The translations under genes and the position numbers were made by a program. DNA of 64,000 nucleotides from Epichloe hybrida (lineage: Eukaryota > Ascomycota > Sordariomycetes > Hypocreales > Clavicipitaceae): assembly GCA_019022495.1 (NCBI GenBank), contig JAFEKR010000003.1, forward strand, positions 4,340,001 through 4,404,000, in the 5' to 3' direction. This document shows positions 18,469-27,702 of this stretch, piece by piece (position 1 is the first letter of the stretch; each line of letters starts with the position of its first letter). The notes under the pieces were generated by a model. It was not told where the DNA came from. It saw nothing but the letters and a program-made list of their open reading frames with translations, and did no database searches.

Positions 18469-20772
18469 ATGGCCAGTACGAATTACTCTCCGTCACCGTT
18501 GCATTCCATCTCTGTGCCGGAACAGAGCAAAGCCACAGTCCTCAAGACCAGGCAGGATCTGGCTGCGTTCCATCGATGGCTGCAGGCTTCCCGGCAGCAG
18601 TCGATGGACGTGTACGAACAGATGGGCTACGACGCCAATGCACAAGACACAATCATCGGCATAGAAAACGAATGCCAGGCGATGGAAGAGGCCGCGGAGA
18701 GTCTCTGGGCCCAGACGGCGCAGATGACCTCCATGATCGACAGGGTCTCGAGCATCTCCGCCATCGCGGACAGGATGACGACCTTATCGGAGACGAAGCA
18801 GGCGGCCGTCGACGGCACGGCCCGCATCGCTAGCGAGCGCCTCCTGTCTCTGCTGGCTCGAGAGCAGCCAGTTGCGGCCGTCTCCATCCTCCGAAATCTG
18901 GGCGATGCTCTTCCTCCTGCCCTGGCTGCCGAGATCAGGGCAGCGGCTGCTGTATCGGCGACAACGGTCGAGGTACCGGCAACATCGCCGCCACCGGGTC
19001 CTAGCCAGGACGAGCGGTTCATGTCGCTGCAGAACGAGGTGGACCGGTTGGGCAACCGAAAAACAGAGTTGAAGCTGATGGCCCAGAAGCAGGGCAGCCA
19101 GATCCTCGAGCTGACCAAGCGTTTGGGGGCTGCGACGCGAGTCAATGAGGCCCAGAATGCAGCCCAGCTGAAGCAGAGTGAGCGAGACCAGACCAAGATC
19201 ACTGGTCTCGAGGCCATGGTGAACGAATTGCGGCTGGAAAACAGCCGCACTCTCGAGTCTGTGAACACGAGCCGTGACACGGACCGAGGACAGATTCAGT
19301 CGCTCCGCGCCGAGAACGATCGGCTCCACGTGGAGAACGAGAAGTTGAAGCAGGTGCGCCAGGTGACTGCCGACAACGCCCTGCGAGAGCAGAATCGTGC
19401 ACTCGATGTCGAGCTCACGCGGGAGAGGCTCCGGGCTCAGGATGCACTCGACCAGACAGCCAAGGTGCAATCTGACATGCGGCTGCTGCAGGACCGCTTG
19501 ACGCGCACCGAGGCCGACTTGAGCCTTGCGCAACAGCAGGTCGACGCATGGAGAGACCGCAGCAGCCAGCTCACGAGCATCAACAAGGAGGCCTTGTCCA
19601 ATCAAGAAAGTGCCTACAAGGAGCTCCTGGAGCTTCGGGGCAAATTTCATCAGTCTCATCAGACTGCCTTGGCGACCGCCCAGGAAGCCCACGCCGGCAC
19701 GTCCGTCCTTCTCCAAGAGCTCGAAGACGCCAAGTCAACCTTGTCTCGGGAGCTCAAAGAGACCAAGTCAACCTTGTCCCGAAAGCTTGAAAGTGCCAAG
19801 GCTGAAAGGGACCGCGAACAGTCCCGCGCCGACGAGGCTAGCGCCCAGGTCGTCAAGATCAAGAAGTCCTGGAAAGCGGACCAGGATCGGCTGAGAGTGT
19901 TCGTCTCGCAGGCTCGAAGGCTCGCAGAGTCTCTCCTCGTCCCCAATCCCGCCAGCACGTCGGTCCCATTGCCTCGGCCCAGCGTTGATTCCGCCTTCTG
20001 GGACAGACTGACCGCCACCATTCTCGGTAGCAGCAAATTTGCAGCTGTAGACCTCCCCGCCGGTGTCAAGCTATACCAGCCTGACAAGCCGTGGCCGTCC
20101 GCCGTGGCTTCCTGTAGTCCCGTCGAGGTTGTGCCCGACATGACACTTACGAGCGCGATTGCAGAATTGGCGCTTTCGCTGAGCAACTCGCGTGCCTCGT
20201 GGCATGACGACTGCCGCCTGGACACATGGGCGATGCTCGCGCGTCTGTTCGAACTCGTCCGACGATATCCCTCGGGTGGGCTCGTGGATGCCTGGGTGCT
20301 CCGAGTCCTCGACCAACTCATGGTCTCCGTCATCCGCGACACTGCAGGCTCCTTCCACCTCAAGCTCACGGCTTGTTTCGTTCTGCGCCTTCTCGAGGGG
20401 CGATGGCCATCGGCCCAAACGACTCGTCTGTCGCTCACGGGCATGGACCTGCCGCCAATCCACAGGCACCTCCTTAGGTACCTCGTCCTCGACGCGGCGG
20501 TGTCACAAGATGCGGGATCCTGCATGGTCTTCATGACGACCCCGGACGGGCAGAACATGACCCTGGTGTGCCCGTCACCAACCAAGCCAGCCCCGGGGCT
20601 CCTGCTCGTCAATCGTGCTAGTAGAACCTTTTGCTGGGTCCATTTCGATCACGTAGCGACTAAACACATCAAATGGGTTATCCTGCGTGATCCATGGACT
20701 TGCCAGAGCATTGAAATGGGAATTTCACTAGAGCATCTTCCTTGGTTAAGGCGGTTCTTTCCTAACAACTAG
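18469..20772 (+). CDS. 767-aa coiled-coil protein with C-terminal helical domain
   Basis: Intronless. The frame is open from 18358, but the upstream 37 codons are Ser/Pro/Phe-rich translation of a CT-rich leader, so the ATG at 18469 (MASTNYSPSP) is preferred. Residues about 1-170 are helical. A Pro-rich break follows (VPATSPPPGPSQDE), then a long coiled coil of roughly 300 residues (from MSLQNEVDRLGNRKTELKLM to EQSRADEASAQVVKIKKSW) containing a short internal repeat (KSTLSRELKE and KSTLSRKLES). The last 240 residues look globular and helical (LAELALSLSNS region, LARLFELVRRYP, RVLDQLMVSVIRD), ending in a beta-rich tail with HIKWVILRDPW. No family recognised. A structural or scaffold role is inferred from the coiled coil. 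It lies between two copies of the helicase cassette. Confidence 0.68.
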   Translation: MASTNYSPSPLHSISVPEQSKATVLKTRQDLAAFHRWLQASRQQSMDVYEQMGYDANAQDTIIGIENECQAMEEAAESLWAQTAQMTSMIDRVSSISAIADRMTTLSETKQAAVDGTARIASERLLSLLAREQPVAAVSILRNLGDALPPALAAEIRAAAAVSATTVEVPATSPPPGPSQDERFMSLQNEVDRLGNRKTELKLMAQKQGSQILELTKRLGAATRVNEAQNAAQLKQSERDQTKITGLEAMVNELRLENSRTLESVNTSRDTDRGQIQSLRAENDRLHVENEKLKQVRQVTADNALREQNRALDVELTRERLRAQDALDQTAKVQSDMRLLQDRLTRTEADLSLAQQQVDAWRDRSSQLTSINKEALSNQESAYKELLELRGKFHQSHQTALATAQEAHAGTSVLLQELEDAKSTLSRELKETKSTLSRKLESAKAERDREQSRADEASAQVVKIKKSWKADQDRLRVFVSQARRLAESLLVPNPASTSVPLPRPSVDSAFWDRLTATILGSSKFAAVDLPAGVKLYQPDKPWPSAVASCSPVEVVPDMTLTSAIAELALSLSNSRASWHDDCRLDTWAMLARLFELVRRYPSGGLVDAWVLRVLDQLMVSVIRDTAGSFHLKLTACFVLRLLEGRWPSAQTTRLSLTGMDLPPIHRHLLRYLVLDAAVSQDAGSCMVFMTTPDGQNMTLVCPSPTKPAPGLLLVNRASRTFCWVHFDHVATKHIKWVILRDPWTCQSIEMGISLEHLPWLRRFFPNN

Positions 20773-21651
20773 CCGGATGTTACGTTGCTGTTAGTTCATA
20801 AATTGATCACTGTTCACTCCCCCGTTAAACCACGACCCGTGAAAACAATTATTCTCGTAGAAGACGTTGTACAACCGTCCCTATTCTCAGTATCCTTGTC
20901 TCCTTGGCGACATAAACCCAACCGGCTTGGCCGTAGACGTCCTTTCCATTAAGACACGTAAGAGCCGCCAGTCAAATCGTCGGTCGGTCAATCAGACAAT
21001 CAGACCCCCCGTCTCGGCAAGCAAACGAAGCTTTGACTGTATGTGGCCTGTTCCATATCCTCTTTCACCTCGTCATGATTGGGACCCCATTCTTGGTCGC
21101 CAGTCAATACGGAGTACAGGACTAACTTCACTGGCAGGCGGGATCGGGGATGGACAGTGAATCGTGTTTGTTTCTCCTACGGGTATACGGGGCAGGCAAA
21201 CAAAGCTTTGACTGCGCTGTGAAAGCAAGAAAGGGGTTCGGTCACGCGAGACTTGTGACCCGGGATGTGGAGCGTTTGCAGGATGGGAACGTCCCATTCA
21301 TTAGTCACATCCAGTGCGTCTGTGAAGGCGCAAACAGAACGCAGGGACGGCTGCAAGAGCTGCAGGGCCATTGGCAAGGCTTTCCCTTCCCTGTGCCTAT
21401 AATAAGGACCTTGTTTCTGTGCGAGCTCTTGTTTTTTTTTCCTTCCCTTCCTCATCCTCATCCCAAATGCTGCGATCAACCCTCAAGCCAAAAACAGGAT
21501 GCGCACCCTTGGAAGTACTGCGGCTATCGTCTCTTTTTATCCAACATCGGACATCAGTCGCATCATCATTCACCCTCCTCCTCTTCCCAAACACCACCAC
21601 AAACGCACACATGCACCCACAAAACACAAACGCCTATACTCGAGAAAAAAA
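20773..21651. other. Intergenic region and promoter of the fossil cassette
   Basis: Two related 22-mers (gcaAGCAAACgAAGCTTTGACTG type) lie at about 21021 and 21192. A TATA-like tataataagg at about 21400 is followed by a CT-rich and then CA-rich leader that resembles the leader of the RG-rich gene at 12600-12745, including tgtgcgagc. The leader similarity supports homology of the two loci. Confidence 0.5.
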
Positions 21652-21850
21652 ATGACCTGTAACAACAGAAACAGCCAGGGCACCCAGACCGCTGGGGGCA
21701 ATGACGGCAATTGCGGACGTCACTTGGCGTAGGAGCAGCGGTCCTGTCCCATCAAAGAGATGGGGAACCGGGGGCAATCACCCACCGATGAAGCTGTCAA
21801 GATTGCCACTCTCCAATGTCCCAGGGTCTCGGCCATGGTTTGCGCAAAAG
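21652..21850 (+). pseudogene. Scrambled fossil of the RG-rich gene plus helicase-like gene
   Basis: Three pieces are fused. First, from the ATG at 21652 the frame repeats the start of the RG-rich protein (MTCNNRNSQGTQTAGGN against MTRNNRQ-GTQTAGGN). Second, 21702-21728 matches the reverse complement of 13007-13033 inside the RG-rich gene at 26 of 27 bases, and a stop follows. Third, about 21730-21850 matches the sense strand of the helicase-like gene for residues about 15-47 (QSPTDEAVKIATLQCPRVS against QSPTDKPIKIATLQGPRVS). A roughly 12-base insertion sits between the VS codons and the GKS codons, so the P-loop reads CPRVSAMVCAK and then stops. Neither gene can be functional here. The remnant shows that the cassette has been copied and rearranged. 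Confidence 0.8.
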
Positions 21851-21897
21851 CCTATTGTTGACCAGACCTCTTTCAGCCGATTCTACGCGGCTGTTTC

Positions 21898-22760
21898 ATG
21901 AATAAACCATGTCCCCCCTACGAGGTAAGTACCCTCGGCGTCCAGAAACATACTTTCGCAAGGGTTCTAACTATTCTCGCTAGATGTTCGGGTGATGCCT
22001 CAAGTCCATACCGCAGGAAGCGACTCAACAATATTATTATTTCAAGGCGTCTGAGGTCCCGCTGACCTGCGGGCCCTTTGAGCTCTACATCATGGAGCAC
22101 ATTGGCTTCCATCGGTGTATCTGGGGAGCAAAGGGTGAGAGGCTCGAAAAGATCCGCGAGTTCTTCGAGCCCACCGTCTTCATCTCTGGCGCAGAGGTCG
22201 ACGCCGCCGAGGTTCCGGCCGCCGGTGAGGGCGCCATGAAGGTGGTTGTCGGCTTGAAGCCGGGCATGGAGAATGACCCTCGTGGCGAGCAGGATCTGTG
22301 CCGCACCTGGGTCATCCTGCTGGACTGGGCCAGAGAGGCCTACACCCAAGGGCCCATCGCCTTGGACGACTGGCTGTTCGCCAGGAGGCTTCGTCGGCTT
22401 GACGCGCTCAACATGGACGGCATGAGGGACGTCGTCAAGAAGATTGAGCAGGACACCAAGGGTGCTGCGGAGAGCGCGGAGAAGTACAGGAAAGCCGTCG
22501 CCTTGGCCCAAGAAGAGGCCGAGGAAATCGTCCTCAAGCACGGCCCGCTTGACAACAGCAGCCCTTTGGAGAGGGAGCGCGCTGTCCGTGTTCTGTCGGC
22601 CGCCCTCGACGCCTGGGTTCGTGAGACGGGCGCCCGCGGCTTGATCAGCCCCAAGGCGCTGGTGGGCATTGCCAGCAATGCCTGGGCATGCGCCGTGAAA
22701 GGCACCCCGGAGGAGGTCATTTCTGACTGGGGGTTTCGGGCCCTGGCCGGCCTTCGATAG
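21898..22760 (+). CDS. 256-aa helical protein, island family A relative
   Basis: The frame is coding-like from 22017 to 22760. A two-exon model adds exon 21898-21924 (MNKPCPPYE) through a GTAAGT donor and a CCGCAG acceptor at 22016, in phase. A nearer CTAG at 21983 follows a CTAAC branch site but would lead straight to a stop, so the gene may be damaged at its 5' end; the first internal ATG is at 22092. The product is helical and charged, with MEHIGFHRCIWG near the start. A segment SAEKYRKAVALAQEEAEEIV matches the C-terminus of the 249-aa protein at 8747. A later segment ALDAWVRETGARGLISPKAL resembles the N-terminal half of that protein (IHEWVAK...SISHEAF). The two proteins are nearly equal in length, but the shared segments are in swapped order. 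No known domain. It sits directly downstream of the fossil cassette. Confidence 0.6.
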
Positions 22761-23847
22761 GGGCTTGTTGGCTGGTGTTGAATAAATTGGGAAAGGGGCC
22801 GAGGGAGGAATCAGGGTTTGTTGGGTCTGGCATCTTGATATGAGAATACAATCGTTTTGTCGCTCTACGTTAACATGCTCCAACAGTCCTCAGCATCGGT
22901 TGCATATGAACTTGTATTCCACAATCGACAAGCCCATCCAACCCACATTTGGCAGCGTTTGTCAAGGCGTCCTCGCAGCCAGTCTCTTGTCCATGAATTC
23001 CATTACGTTGTAGATGAAAGAAAAGTCACGATGTTGCCCCGTTGGCACACCTCTCCGAAGCAAGTGAGCCGTGACTGCCACCCAGGTTATTGACAGCTCT
23101 TAACAGCCATTGACCTCGTGGCCACAAAACGGTCCAGGTCCTGTCTTTTTATTTCCCAAGCCGCATTCTCACCCCCCCCCCCCTCTCCCTTCTTCCGGGG
23201 AACTTGATAGTCGGCTAATATGATTTAGAGTCACGTCTTATTTTCCAATCTACACACCACGTCTGTGAGGGGCATGGCAGGGAACTGAGCCAGATAGCAT
23301 CCAACGAACATGGGCTCTTGAACTGAGCCCCTCTCACGATCCGCACACCTGGGGCCGAAGTCAAGCCTTTGCCCGTATCGGAGGACTTCCCGAGGGCCGC
23401 ACCATATCGCGATCGAGTTCACAGCAAGGGCGATCCATCCCGTAGTGTTCCGGTGTCTTTCTCGGCTTTGGTTCCCTTGACGGCACACTCCCCCAGGTGA
23501 CGACGCTGCGGGCTCGACCAGTCTTTTGTCCACGGACCAAGACGCTTCTACCACTGATCTGGCGCCTCCGAGACGTGGCTCTTGCGTTGATGCCGGGGGC
23601 AAAACCCAACCCACTATCGTGTGCGCGTCAGCCACTTGTTCTTGCACCGGACGATGCGAATGCGTCGCAGCGGCTATTGCAATACGGGCGACGGGGGTTG
23701 CGGGCGGCAATTGAGAAGACGTCATGAGATGCTGACGCCGTCGGCACAAGATTTGTTTAGCCGTGTCCACCACGGTGCCAGCGCGGGAACGAGGGGTTCC
23801 TAGCCGTGTGGCTACACTTGATGGAAAGGGCTCGGAGGAGATGAGGA
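22761..23847. other. Gene-free stretch
   Basis: No supported gene. A minus-strand open frame covers about 23231-23926, but it runs into the tandem repeat and has no recognisable motif. A C-run lies near 23172. Confidence 0.45.
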
Positions 23848-24001
23848 CCAGCAGGGCGTTGGCTTTTGCGCAGCTTCGAAAAGGCAGGTTGGGGTATGGT
23901 TTATGGATTATGCCTCTGTTGAGCACCAGCAGGGCGTTGGCTTTTTCGCAGCTTCGAAAAGGCAGGTTGGGGTATGGTTTATGGATTTTGCCTCTGTTGT
24001 A
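23848..24001. repeat. Tandem duplication of a 77-bp unit
   Basis: Two head-to-tail copies start at 23848 and 23925, each beginning accagcagggcgttggctt and ending tgcctctgttg. They differ at only a few positions. 77 is not a multiple of three, and no gene is recognised across it. Confidence 0.93.
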
Positions 24002-24228
24002 GCTCCAACGTCATGTCGTGGCTCAACAACATCATGGCTTTTTTTGTTGGTCCTTTGGCCCCACGATATTGATGAATGCGGACAGAGCTGCGAGGGAAAC
24101 ATGGCAGACAATTCGTCGAGGGCACGACGGGAAAACTGTCCGCAGAACATGACTGTGGTCAGGTATTTGGGCCTCGTCGCCGTCAAGCTGAGCACGCTTG
24201 GGAGCGGCCGCGGAAATATGGAATGCAG

Positions 24229-24415
24229 CTTCCACCGATGCTTCCACGATGCTTCGACAATACTTCTACGATGCTTCCACGATGCTTTTACTAATACTTC
24301 CACAATACTTCCACGATGCTTCCACGATGCTTCCATGATACTTCCACAATGCTTCCACAATGCTTCCACAATGCTTCCACAATGCTTCCACAATGCTTCC
24401 ACAATGCTTCCACGC
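24229..24415. repeat. 11-bp minisatellite (GCTTCCACAAT)n
   Basis: About 16-17 head-to-tail copies of an 11-mer, with variants at the last bases (CGAT, CAAT, TAAT). The 3' half is nearly homogeneous. Because 11 is coprime to three, every frame reads an 11-residue peptide repeat on both strands (for example NASTMLPQCFH), which creates misleading open frames. Confidence 0.93.
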
Positions 24416-26678
24416 TAATGTCGGGCAATCGCCAACAAGCTCGGAGTTCTTCCCAAAGAGGTTGTCGGGAGACAGAAGCCCGAACATCTCCCCGTAAAAC
24501 ACAGCAAGGGACAAACGCACGCAGCCTTGTACATGCACGGATGACACACGCAGGACCGTCCGCCCCTGTTTGTCTACGCTCGGGACACGGACTTTGAGAA
24601 AGGAAACCGACAAACAGATACCTGCATTCGTGAAGCAGGCAGTAGGTGCTTGAACCGACGACGGGTTGACATGTCGATCCAGCACCCAGGGGTCCTTTCA
24701 AAGCACAGATCCGATGTCAATCGGAAAAAAGGTTCACGATTCCCACATTGAGTGTTTACCCCCTGGCTGGTTCCCCACCCAATCTGTCGTTGCCATCTGG
24801 AAAGTTGAAGCCCCGAGGCAAGGATGGCGTATAGTCCTGCCTGCCAATGCCTGCCAAGGAAGTCTCGTGTACTGTACCTCGACATATCCTTTACAGATCG
24901 TCAAGGCAAAAAAAGACCACCAATCGTCAGAGGATTTTCGGAAAAAAAAAAAAACTCCCCCCCACATCGTCCCCGCCCGCCTCCTCTGCCACGTGCCGGC
25001 TGCCCCACCGAGAGAGATTAGCTAATCGCAAAGTTGCTTCGTACATACAACAGCTCCCCAGTCCAGCCAATCCTCGGTCCGCACGCCCCGGTCCGAGGCT
25101 TGGATCCACATGAAAATGAGGCTGGGGCCACGAGTGCAATCGGCGGCAATAAGAAAAATGGCCTTCTGACTTATTGTTCTTCCAGCAACTTGTCTGACCG
25201 CCAAACTCAATCGGCAGGCTCTCTCGACCGGAACAAGAAACCCGTTACGCTGCGTCGTGCGCGGCCCGGGACATCCCTGTTTCGGCTTTTCCGGTGTCTG
25301 GCGCGCCGGCACACGGCCCACTTGGAGAGGATAATACATCGTGTTTCCTATGCCTTCGAGTTTGGGTGGTGGTGCCAGGTATATTAAAGCAGGGGCACCT
25401 CATAAGTAACCCCTGCCCCTGTTTTTTAATTGGTCCAGGTCTTTTTTTTTTTTTTTTTCGTCTCAATGTGCAGCCGATATTAGCGGGCCCCTCGATTTTG
25501 TCTTGTCCGCATCGATTTGCCCGCACCGCCTGGGGGGGGCAAATCAATTCCAATGTTCCGATGTCACCTTTTTGTGACCGGCCGGACCTTGTCGTCAGAG
25601 AATGAGCGAGAAAGAAATCGGGCGGTCGAGATTTGAACTTGCCTCGCGGCTATCGCTAAAGATTGAATGGTCTGGCCTCAGCCTGCCTGCCTGTCATGTG
25701 ACACCGCGTCAAGGTGGGGGGGTGCACGGAGTTTGTCGAAACTCCCCAAGTCCATCTCATGTTCATCATGACGGTGTTTGTCCGAGCGCACAGACTCCAT
25801 TTGGCAGAGCGGCCTCGAATTGGGCGAGCACGGCCCTCTGGACTGCATATGCCTTTTTATTTTATTTTTTACTGGTGATCTGCCTCTGCGCGCGTAGATC
25901 CAGTTGGCGTGAAGGCGTCCAACGATTGATTGGCGGGGGAGCGAGGAACACTGGATTGGCAGAAGATGAGAAAAAACCCAAACAGCAACCCCGACGTCGA
26001 ATGCGACACGATGCCGGGTCGGAAGATGCCGCGCAGGCAAAGGGCAATTGACTGTCAACGAGGATGACATAAAATAAACAATAAATAATGCTAAAATGCT
26101 ACAATGCTACAATGCTAATTCCGAGATGGCCCCGCCTGCACCTTTTCCCCGTGTATCCCGATCCTGTATCGTTGCCCCGAGTCTATAGTTTTTGCAGCAA
26201 GACGAAAAATTCCCATGGTATATGACAAGATGTTGTAAAAGAGGAACCCCCTCCCAAGTAGCACCAGGCAAAACGCAATGCAATGCAACCAAAACCGCCC
26301 CCCCCTTCGTTTCCGTGAAAACCATTGCTCCAGCACGCCCCAAAGTGCATCGCAAAGTAGAATAAAAAAAAAATAAAAAGATGGCACCTCCCTGGCGCCT
26401 GTTGTTGCCACATCATTGTCATCATCCTCATTTCCGAAGAGTGCCTAGTTCGAGCCAGCCAAAAAATACCGGCGTGTTCAGGGTCCATTCGACCCGGAAA
26501 CTCGGTTTGGCCGTCACCATGTCTTGGGCGCATGCATCGACGCTGGTTGTGGCTCGGCAGATTTGCGCGGTTTGACATCGCCTTCTCTCGAATCGTCGTT
26601 TGCAGAGGCTATGAACAGGGTAGATGTCGAGGTCAACAGCAGCCCGTGCTGTGGCTCTCGTATTGTGCGTCAGAAAGC
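24416..26678. other. Gene-free stretch
   Basis: No supported gene. Homopolymer T-runs lie at 25441-25460 and A-runs near 24942. Three tandem ATGCTACA-type units near 26093-26117 are the only small repeat seen. The right end is probably the 3' untranslated region of the bZIP gene. Confidence 0.45.
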
Positions 26679-27630
26679 TCATCGAGTAACGCAGGCGACG
26701 TTTTGGTTACTGTCATAGTACATGCCAGGATACATGTTCCAGTTTTGGGGTCGCTGTCGTGGTTGTTGTTGTTGTTGATGATGATGCGGCTGCTGCTGTT
26801 GCGGCTGCTGCGGCTGTTGCTGGTGATGTTGACCATGGTGTATGTAGCCCTGAGCGGCCATTATGCTGTGCACGTCTTCGTACTCCATCTTGATATTTTT
26901 GCCATCGCCGAGACCCATACCGGCAGTGCCCATCATGTTGCTCGGTACGCTGGTTGGTATGTAGCCTGCCGTCGGGCCGTACTCGTCCGTGTTGACGGAG
27001 GAGGAAGGGCTGGGTACACTGGAGGGGAGCGTGGAAGCCCAGGCCTCGCAGTTGGGCATTGGCACATACTGCTGGGTGGTCTGGCTGTAGTCGGAGATGT
27101 AGTCGGCTGGCCCCGAGGGAAGAGGGGACATTCTGGGACTGGGAATGGAACCACAGCTGTCGTCATACGCTGGGCGGACAAGGTGTCAGTAAGCTGTGTC
27201 GGTGGCATAATTAGTGGTAAGTGGAGGCCGTACCGTTTGGGGCTGAGTAGGGGGAGGAGGTGATGGAGACACCCATGGACTCCTTCAACTGACGAAGCTC
27301 GTCCTCGAGAGCTTTGTTGCGGCGCAAGAGGTCCTGCACCGTCTTATCCCGGCTCTGGTGGCTTCGGAGCTCCTCCAGTTCATGTTCCAGACGCTCAATG
27401 TGCTCCTTGGTCCTGGCGCGAATGGCTCGCTGGGCTTCTCTGTCGTTGGCTCTCTTGCGAGCGAGCTGAGAGGGTGTCAAGGTAGAGACGCTTCGGGTGC
27501 CTGCACGTACCCATGTTAGCAGAGCCGAAGAAGACGTGCTGGGAGTCTGAGTGCAGCCAAGGCGTTACTTACCCTTTCGTTTGGAAGAAGAAGATGGCTT
27601 AGCCGGCTCTGCTGATGGTGATCGATTCAT
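26679..27630 (-). CDS. bZIP transcription factor with Gln/His-rich tail
   Basis: Three exons on the minus strand (27630-27573, 27500-27234, 27169-26679) with GTAAGT/GTACGG donors and matching phases give 271 residues. After a Ser/Pro/Lys-rich start, the basic region LARKRANDREAQRAIRARTK (about residues 30-49) carries the N-x-x-[AS]-x-x-R-type contact pattern. It runs into a leucine zipper (IERLEHELEELRSHQ, then LLRRNKALEDELRQLKES). The C-terminus is Ser/Pro/Tyr-rich (DYISDYSQTTQQYVPMPN), with a Gln/His/Pro tract encoded by CAG/CAT-type repeats at about 26755-26830. The basic region resembles a Pezizomycotina bZIP family (LTPSQLARKRANDREAQR) as I remember it. It acts as a sequence-specific DNA-binding regulator in the nucleus; target genes cannot be inferred. 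Confidence 0.9.
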
Positions 27631-27640
27631 TATGGCCGTG

Positions 27641-27670
27641 ATGTGTGTGTGTGTGTGGTGTGTGTGGTGT

Positions 27671-27701
<31 letters not shown>

Positions 27702-27702
27702 A
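27641..27702. repeat. (GT)n microsatellite in the bZIP 5' leader
   Basis: Imperfect GT dinucleotide run with GGTGTGTG interruptions, starting about 10 bp upstream of the bZIP start codon (reading CA on the transcribed strand). It is likely within the 5' untranslated leader. Confidence 0.9.

Noticed and set aside
21918..22883. 321-codon minus-strand open frame
   Set aside because: It is antisense to the 256-aa gene, whose plus-strand sequence has better helical periodicity and a family match; the open frame is a high-GC shadow.
23231..23926. 231-codon minus-strand open frame
   Set aside because: No motif, no splice support, and it extends into the 77-bp tandem repeat.
25600..25670. tRNA-like AGTTCAAATCTCG on the minus strand
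   Set aside because: A- and B-box-like pieces are too close together and no acceptor stem pairs.
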